64,000 bases of DNA, taken from Coriaria nepalensis. Its lineage: Eukaryota > Streptophyta > Magnoliopsida > Cucurbitales > Coriariaceae. Positions 58,125 to 64,000 of this stretch are shown here, in pieces. Each line of letters starts with the position of its first letter. Position 1 is the first letter of the stretch. The notes beneath the pieces were generated by a model. The model was not told the DNA's origin. It did no database searches and saw only the letters and a list, made by a program, of their open reading frames with translations. The stretch lies in NCBI GenBank assembly GCA_027186245.1, contig CP114493.1, positions 3,727,501-3,791,500 of the forward strand, read 5' to 3'. The position numbers were made by a program, and so were the translations under genes.

Positions 58125-59045
58125 GGTCACTTGATTTTCTAGAAAAGGTGAGAATGAATGTTAATCGATTTGATTCTCATTCCATCATTTAGTTTCCTAA
58201 AATTCATTTTGAAGAATCAATTTCATTCTCCAAAATAGCAAGAATAGAGAATAGTGATTGATAAGGGAAGAGTAGGTAATGGGTGGGAATTGACAAAATT
58301 TGGCTAATGCATTCCCACCCATTCCTCACAAAAAATTTCCAACTTTATCCAACCTTCGTATCCGACTTGCAAATCATTCGGCACTTCCAACTTTATATTC
58401 GACTAATCCGACCGAAAAAATTTCGGTTGGAATCGGTTGGTTTCGGTGGTATCGGTCGATTTCGGTCGGATCGGTCGGATTTCGGATTGGATGATTCGAT
58501 TTTATTTTCTTTTTTTTTATTTTCTTTTTCTTAAATCCAATCTGATCAGAATGGTAATTCGGGTAGCGGTCGGATATCCAATCCGACTGCAACTCGAAAG
58601 TCTGTTAACAAATTCGGTCGGATGATCCGACCGAATTTATTATGTATTTCTTAAATTCGACCGATCTAATCCAATTTGATCCGATCAGAAGAGTAATTTC
58701 GATCAGAAGAGTAATTTGGATGGCGGTTGGATATCCGATATGACCGCAACCTGAAAATTCGCTAATAATTCGGTCAGATCATTAGACCAAATTTATTATA
58801 TATTTCTTAAATCATACTGATCCGGGTTGGATTGGTTGGATCAAATTAAAAATATTCATCTTTAATAAAGTCTCTTCTTTATCACCAAACAGTTAAATAA
58901 TTAAATATAAGAAATAAAATGAATTATTCTTTAATATAATAAAACGATATAATACAAATATTCTCATTCTCACTCCTTTTTTAAAATTTTGATTCATTAT
59001 TATTTGCATTCTCATTCGTACTATAAACCAGACGAAGTCTGATTC
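58125..59045. mobile_element. Small non-autonomous element upstream of DBP5
   Basis: It starts near GGGGTCACTTGATTTTCTAG with AGAATGAATG motifs and ends at CATTCTCATTCGTACTATAA, an imperfect inverted match, suggesting a terminal-inverted-repeat element. Inside, a unit of about 140-150 bp is duplicated in tandem (58533-58654 and 58672-58812), containing ATCCGATCAGAAGAGTAATT and a TTTATTATRTATTTCTTAAAT end. No transposase is present. Class not determined. Confidence 0.4.
58611..58637. repeat. 13-bp-arm perfect palindrome
   Basis: The arm AATTCGGTCGGAT and its exact reverse complement flank one central G. A degraded version occurs in the next tandem unit near 58770-58795. Confidence 0.9.
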
Positions 59046-59130
59046 TAATCGGAAACGGAATCAAACCCATTTCCAGAGGGTTAACCTCGCCATCTTTATA
59101 CCTCGTTCTAGAGTTTTAGGGCCTGTAAGA

Positions 59131-62100
59131 ATGACAGACCCGTCAACAACCGCCGCCAATCCTACCACCACAGCGTCAACCGCCACCGTGACTACCACTG
59201 ATACTCCTCCTGTGGCAGTCGCTGCAGTGCCTAAGCGTGCTTGGGCAGATGAAGTGGCCGATGAATTGGCCAATGAAGAAGGAGGTTCAAACTCGCCTGA
59301 TTTGATCGATTCGTTGAAAATCGATGAAGTGCAGTCCCTGGATGAACCCGAAGAGTCCAACATAACAACTGTGAGGTTTTCTTGCTCTTGTTGCTTTTAT
59401 TTTTTAGAGGATGTTTATTGATTCGATAAATTTTGATTTTCAATTTCACTTCTTTTCTGTTAAGTAAGATTACAAGACGGTAATCTGATGACAAAGTGGA
59501 GGTTTGAATTTTTAAATTAGCTTAGGACTTAGTATGCTCTGTTTACCGAGTAAGACGATCGGCGAAAGAGAAGTTGAACTCTCTCTGTATATTTTATGGA
59601 CCCTAGATCTGAAACAATCTTAAGATTCGAATTACTAGTCTTACTCTGATGTGTTCTTACAAATGTGCTGTATTTTGATTTTGGTTCCTTTTATTTGTTC
59701 GCTTGTTTAGAAGCAACAAGAAATTAAGAATCTTTCAAACCTCGGTGTCAGAGTACATTATGTTTCCAATCCCTCATTTCTCAATTTGCATTTAAGTTGA
59801 GGTTTAGGCTTCCTATTCTTACTTTCACAGTAGGATAGAGGGTGCATACTTTTTTCCTATTTTTGCTTGTCTTGTTTCTTACCATATTAATGCTCACACC
59901 GCATAGGTTTCTGTGGGTGATATGTTATATACATCAGCAAGTACGTTTGAAGATTTGAATCTTTCACCAGAACTGTTAAAGGCTCTATATGTTGAGATGA
60001 ATTTCCAAAAGCCTAGTAAAATTCAGGCTATCACTTTGCCTATGATTTTGACTCCTCCCTATAAAGATTTGGTCGCTCAAGCACACAATGGTTCTGGGAA
60101 GACAACTTGTTTTGTGCTTGGCATGCTGAGTCGTGTCAATCCAATCTTGAAATCTCCCCAGGCTCTTTGTATCTGTCCCACAAGGGAGCTGGCTATTCAG
60201 GTACAAGATTTCTCAGCATCCAGGGACAATTTTTTGAAATGTTTCAATATCTGTTTAGTAAAATGGCCAAAACTGAAAAATGTCTAAACTGTTTTTTCTT
60301 TGAGGTGAGCATTGGTTTTAACAAGCACCCTTTTGGTTCTAGTTTAACAATTTTGTATAGTATAAATACACTAGAATTTACATTGCAGTGAACTTAAATG
60401 TCATTTATGAATAGTTCAAATTATGTCAAAGTTGATTATTGCAGAATATCGAGGTTCTTAAGAAGATGGGAAAGTACACAGGGATAACCTCAGAGCTCGC
60501 TGTGCCAACGGACAGTGCTAGTTATGTACCAATGTCAAAACGTTCACCGATTTCAGCACAAGTAGTGATTGGGACTCCTGGAACAGTTAAGAAATGGATG
60601 TCATCCAAGAAACTTGGCCTTAGCTGTATGAAGATTCTTGTTTTTGATGAAGCTGATCATATGCTTGCTGAGGTATGTTTACTACGAAGACTGTTGTACA
60701 GCTGACAAACTGTGAGAGTACATTATTCTTAATGGCCGAAATTTTAAAGTAAACACCTAGGTCGCTCAAGCCTAATGAGACAACAATAAACTGTGGGTCT
60801 ATTTCTTCCAGTGTTTATGCTTCAAGAGTCCCTTTTTCTTCTTGTTTGCTGATATGGCCTTTATTGCTGTAGGATGGCTTTAAGGATGATTCATTGAGGA
60901 TTATGAAGGATATTGAAAAAAATAGTAGTCACTGCCAGGTTCGTCCAACTAACTTGATGGTTAAATTCTTATACTTCAGGATGTTAGTTGTGTAATTCCC
61001 TTATATATTATCTGTATATGTATAATCTGGAAAATATGATATCGCCTCCCCCCCCCCCCCCCCCCCCCCCAATCCCCTCTTATTCTTTTCCCCCCAACAC
61101 ACACAAAACATAACAGCTCAAATGTCCAGGCTTGTGATAACCCTGCATTTACTTTCATAATTAAGCCAAAATAGGTTATAACGGATACCTGGGTAGACTT
61201 GAGTATATTAATTTGGAATTAAACCAGGAGATGTTACTGATTCAAAAGGAATTTTTCCAGTGCTCTGGGGTACTGATTTCAGTCTACAAATTGTTACAGA
61301 TCCTTTTGTTCTCTGCTACATTCAATGATAATGTTAGACATTTTATCTCAAGGGTGATTCGAGATCACAATCAACTTTTTGTTGAGAAAAAAGAACTTTC
61401 TCTAGAGGGAGTAAAGCAATTTAAGGTCTTATGTCCGGATGAACTTTCCAAGATTAAAGTTATCAAAAATAGAATTTTCGAATATGGCGAGAAGTTGGGA
61501 CAAACTATCATTTTTGTGCGGACAAGAAACAGTGCAGGCATGTTGCACAAAGCGTTAGTTGAGTTTGGTTATGATTGCAGTACCATTATGGGCGCTCATA
61601 GCAATGAAGAGAGAGACATAATAGTTAAAGAGTTCAAGGACGGTTTAACTACGGTTCTTATTTCGACGGATTTGCTCGCTAGAGGCTTCGACCAACAACA
61701 AGTATGACTATCATTTCAACTGCTTTCCCCACCTTTACCATTGTTACTCTTGATGTCCTGACTTTGCTTTCTTCAGGTAAATCTGGTCATTAATTATGAC
61801 CTACCTGTGAAGCACGAGCCCCGTCCAGATTTTCAAAATCGAGGCAGAATTCCTGAACCAGACTATGAGGTCTACTTGCATAGGGTTGGTCGAACAGGGC
61901 GTTTTGGCCGCAAGGGTAAGTTTCTTGATTTAGAGGCTTTATTTTATATTTTAATTTTAATTTTTGGTCTGGCAATCTGCGTTTTAAAGTTTGTATTTGT
62001 TGACCAAGAAGATGGCTATGTATATTAGTTTATGGTAGTCAGAGCAAGTTTAAGGATAATAATACCATGAAGGACTGACTCATATTTTATTGACTAAATT

Positions 62101-62390
62101 GTTTTTGGACAGGAGCTGTTTTCAACTTGCTCTGTACCGACACAGATATACCAGTGATGGCTAGAATTCAAGAATACTTTGGTAGTCAGGTGATAGAGGT
62201 GAGAGTTTCCTATCCATATAGTTTATGCTGGTTATATGTCAATTTACTATTCTATCAACACATGTGATTTACTTTCTTGGGATTTAATTTCCTGTCGACA
62301 TGTGTGCTTCTTTTTTATTGCTTTGAACTATAGGTAAAAGACAGCGTCGAAGACTTCGAGAGAGCTTTAAAGATGGCCGGCATACGGTGA
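59131..62390 (+). CDS. DEAD-box ATP-dependent RNA helicase, DBP5/LOS4 (RH38) type
   Basis: This ATPase remodels mRNA-protein complexes during mRNA export, acting at the nuclear pore in the family. Proposed exons are 59131-59370, 59907-60200, 60445-60672, 60873-60938, 61300-61701, 61777-61915, 62113-62198 and 62334-62390, giving 503 residues. All introns are GT-AG. Motifs are: Q-motif region near Q120; AHNGSGKT at 139-146; PTRELA at 171-176; DEAD at 246-249; SAT at 281-283; ARGFD near 403-407; HRVGRTGR at 445-452. The N-terminal 80 residues are Ala/Thr-rich with [12 protein letters not shown], as in plant DBP5. The AHNGSGKT motif and the [10 protein letters not shown] joint are typical of DBP5. 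It ends [11 protein letters not shown], consistent with the family. The gene looks intact. The exon 5 ORF upstream of 61300 is intron read-through. Confidence 0.95.
61048..61070. repeat. Poly-C run of 23 in DBP5 intron 4
   Basis: An uninterrupted C23 homopolymer lies in the intron between exons 4 and 5. Its exact length may be uncertain because such runs are hard to sequence. Confidence 0.8.
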
Positions 62391-62850
62391 TCATTTCCCG
62401 ACGCCACGATGAACAAAACAGATATTTTTCAGACATAGTGAATTGAGAACTTATCAAGTTATGTTCTTGAGTTGTACAACCCATTAGAATCGTTTTTGCT
62501 TGTATGGCTTTCGTTTTATTACAACTTGTTTGAGATTCATCGTCTTGTTTTGTTTTCCGCCTCTTTAATTTATGCTTTGTGTATGAACTCATTACATTTT
62601 CTAAAGAAAAAGTAAGTATGGCTGATTCTTCCGAAGTATTTTTTTTTCACTTCCTAATTCATTTATGCATGTCAAAGAAGGTCCAATTGAATATGCTAAA
62701 AGTAGAAAGAGAAACTGAAACTGATTACTTCGTCAAGTCGATCATTATCAACGGAATAAAATCATTAAATATTAGATACAACTAGTAAACTAACTTAGGG
62801 CTGTCAATCATTTATGCATGTCTAGTGTTGGAATGTAGAGTCCTAAGAAG
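62391..62850. other. DBP5 3' region
   Basis: It likely holds the 3' UTR. A short plus-strand ORF at 62579-62785 is not supported. Confidence 0.4.
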
Positions 62851-62859
62851 CCCCTTTTG

Positions 62860-63300
62860 AATCTTTTCCTTCACTATGTTACAGTCAATATCTATGTGTT
62901 ACGGTTTTTCATGAAAGATTGGATTAGCAACAATTTATTGAGCTGCAGTGTTGTCACAAAAAAGGGTAATTGGAGTAAGGTGTTGAATTGAAGATCATGA
63001 AAAAGACTCAGTAACCAAGTTATTTCACAAGTTGTTGAAGCCATAACTCTTATATTTAGCCTCAGTAAATCCCTTTTTTCTCTGTCTTCCAAGAAATAAG
63101 GGAATCACCCGACTTGATGCAATAACCCGTGATGATTGTCTAGTAACCAAGTACGAAGCCTAGTCTGACTCGTAGTTTGCTAATAATGCAAGGAGCTTTT
63201 GGCACCAAAGAAGAGTCCTAAACATGAATTTTGCTTAATGTATTGAGGACCTTCATAGCAGCATCCGTATGTGATTGTTTGGGGCCATGCATGTATTGAT
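62860..63300 (-). pseudogene. Ty1/Copia RNase H fragment
   Basis: Minus-strand pieces in order are MHGPKQSHTDAAMKVL (63295-63250), ITGYCIKSGDSLISWKTEKK (near 63130-63070), FNNL.NNLVTESF-like and VMASTTCEITWLLSLFHDLQ in an adjacent frame, then LFCDNTAAQ and NPIFHEK. These are the standard Copia RNase H and its C-terminal end. Stops and frame changes occur. The element is truncated on both sides and unrelated to the DBP5 gene it follows. Confidence 0.8.
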
Positions 63301-63310
63301 TAAGCAATTG

Positions 63311-64000
63311 TACATAAAAATAAAGGTCTGGTTTGGTCTGTAAGAGAATAAAAAAGCTGGAAAAAATAGAAAACGCTCACAATTTTTGAAAATTATATGA
63401 GATTTCATTAACTTGAGTTGCTTAAGTAATACAACTTACTATGATGAAGAAAATAAAATTAAATCTGAAAAGTACAATTTGAGAAGCTTAAATCAAATCA
63501 ACATCTACCTAACCAATCTGAAAAGAAAAAAAACTGAACTTAATCTGATCAAAAGCATGTCCTTATACATTTTGCTATCCTCAAACCAAAATCGGATTAT
63601 TTTATCAAGTTTTTTAGATATAAACCTTTTATTAAAACTACACATCTTAAAAAGGCTACTTTACCAAGTGGCCTAAAATATATGTATCTATATACATTAC
63701 CCTCTTAAAATGTGAAATTCTATATAAATAGACCCCCAACAATTGTGGGTGCAAACCTAAAATATTGAAAATATATATTTTCTTCTCTCCCTAAAATTTT
63801 AAACTATATATTAATACCCATCATAATTTAAAAAGAAATGTATATATTTATTTATTTATGCCAAAATGATCATTTGACATGTGACATATGATGTAAAAAA
63901 AGTACTAGAAAAATCAATTAAATCGATCAAAAAAGGAGGCTAATTGGCTAAAATTGGCCAAAGTTGGCCAACCAGCTAGATGACGAGTAGCCAGCTAGAC
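63311..64000. other. AT-rich right edge, nothing recognised
   Basis: No supported gene. The last 80 bases carry several GGCCAA/TTGGCC motifs. Confidence 0.45.

Noticed and set aside
61213..61299. Helicase exon 5 beginning earlier at MELNQEML
   Set aside because: DBP5 family alignment joins SHCQ directly to ILLFSATF, and TTGTTACAG at 61291-61299 is a good acceptor.
1..64000. tRNA, rRNA or other structured RNA genes
   Set aside because: I saw no convincing cloverleaf or rRNA segments by eye; a covariance-model scan would be needed to exclude them.

Overview
The window is AT-rich nuclear DNA from a flowering plant, probably a eudicot. The signs are GT-AG introns in two host genes, plant-type BAHD and DBP5 proteins, Arabidopsis-type telomere-like TTTAGGG motifs, and plant retrotransposon lineages (Tekay, Tat, Copia) beside Mutator-like elements (MULEs). 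No bacterial features are present. The species cannot be named from the sequence.

Only two genes look intact. One is a two-exon BAHD acyltransferase (45327-47176, + strand, 440 residues, HSICD and DYGWG motifs). The other is an eight-exon DEAD-box RNA helicase of the DBP5/LOS4 mRNA-export type (59131-62390, + strand, 503 residues). All remaining coding signal is transposon-derived or broken gene fragments: two copies of one F-box gene, an ABCF fragment, a universal-stress-protein-like exon and some unrecognised relics.

Layout. 1-5.3 kb: a MULE-associated repeat, a 2 kb minus-strand LTR with primer-binding site, and a MULE transposase fragment. 6.2-8.5 kb: Gypsy RNase H/integrase remnant. 9.1-12.4 kb: F-box pseudogene and a Copia remnant. 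12.5-17.3 kb: a degraded MULE followed by about 780 bp of telomere-like repeats and a hairpin-forming 83-bp tandem array. 17.5-19.4 kb: Copia, ABCF and F-box fragments. 19.8-28.2 kb: a nearly complete minus-strand Tekay-type chromovirus with LTRs, PBS, PPT, an extra gag-like ORF and six pol stop codons. 28.2-35.4 kb: a decayed Tat-lineage Gypsy element with two RNase H domains, a 3' tandem array and an antisense ORF. 36.4-38.4 kb: a second MULE, again ending in telomere-like repeats. 40.0-45.0 kb: a MULE-derived inverted repeat whose minus-strand arm is joined to a DUF1985-like gene. 45.3-47.2 kb: BAHD gene. 47.2-59.0 kb: mostly anonymous AT-rich DNA with an LTR relic and, just upstream of DBP5, a small repeat with 13-bp palindrome arms. 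59.1-62.4 kb: DBP5. 62.8-63.3 kb: Copia RNase H fragment.

The genes do not form a pathway; this is a transposon-dominated interval with two host genes at its right side. The most unusual signals are the repeated pairing of a MULE transposase 3' end with telomere-like repeats, the MULE/DUF1985 inverted repeat at 40-45 kb, and the additional gag-like ORF in the Tekay element. I found no convincing new biological system beyond these.
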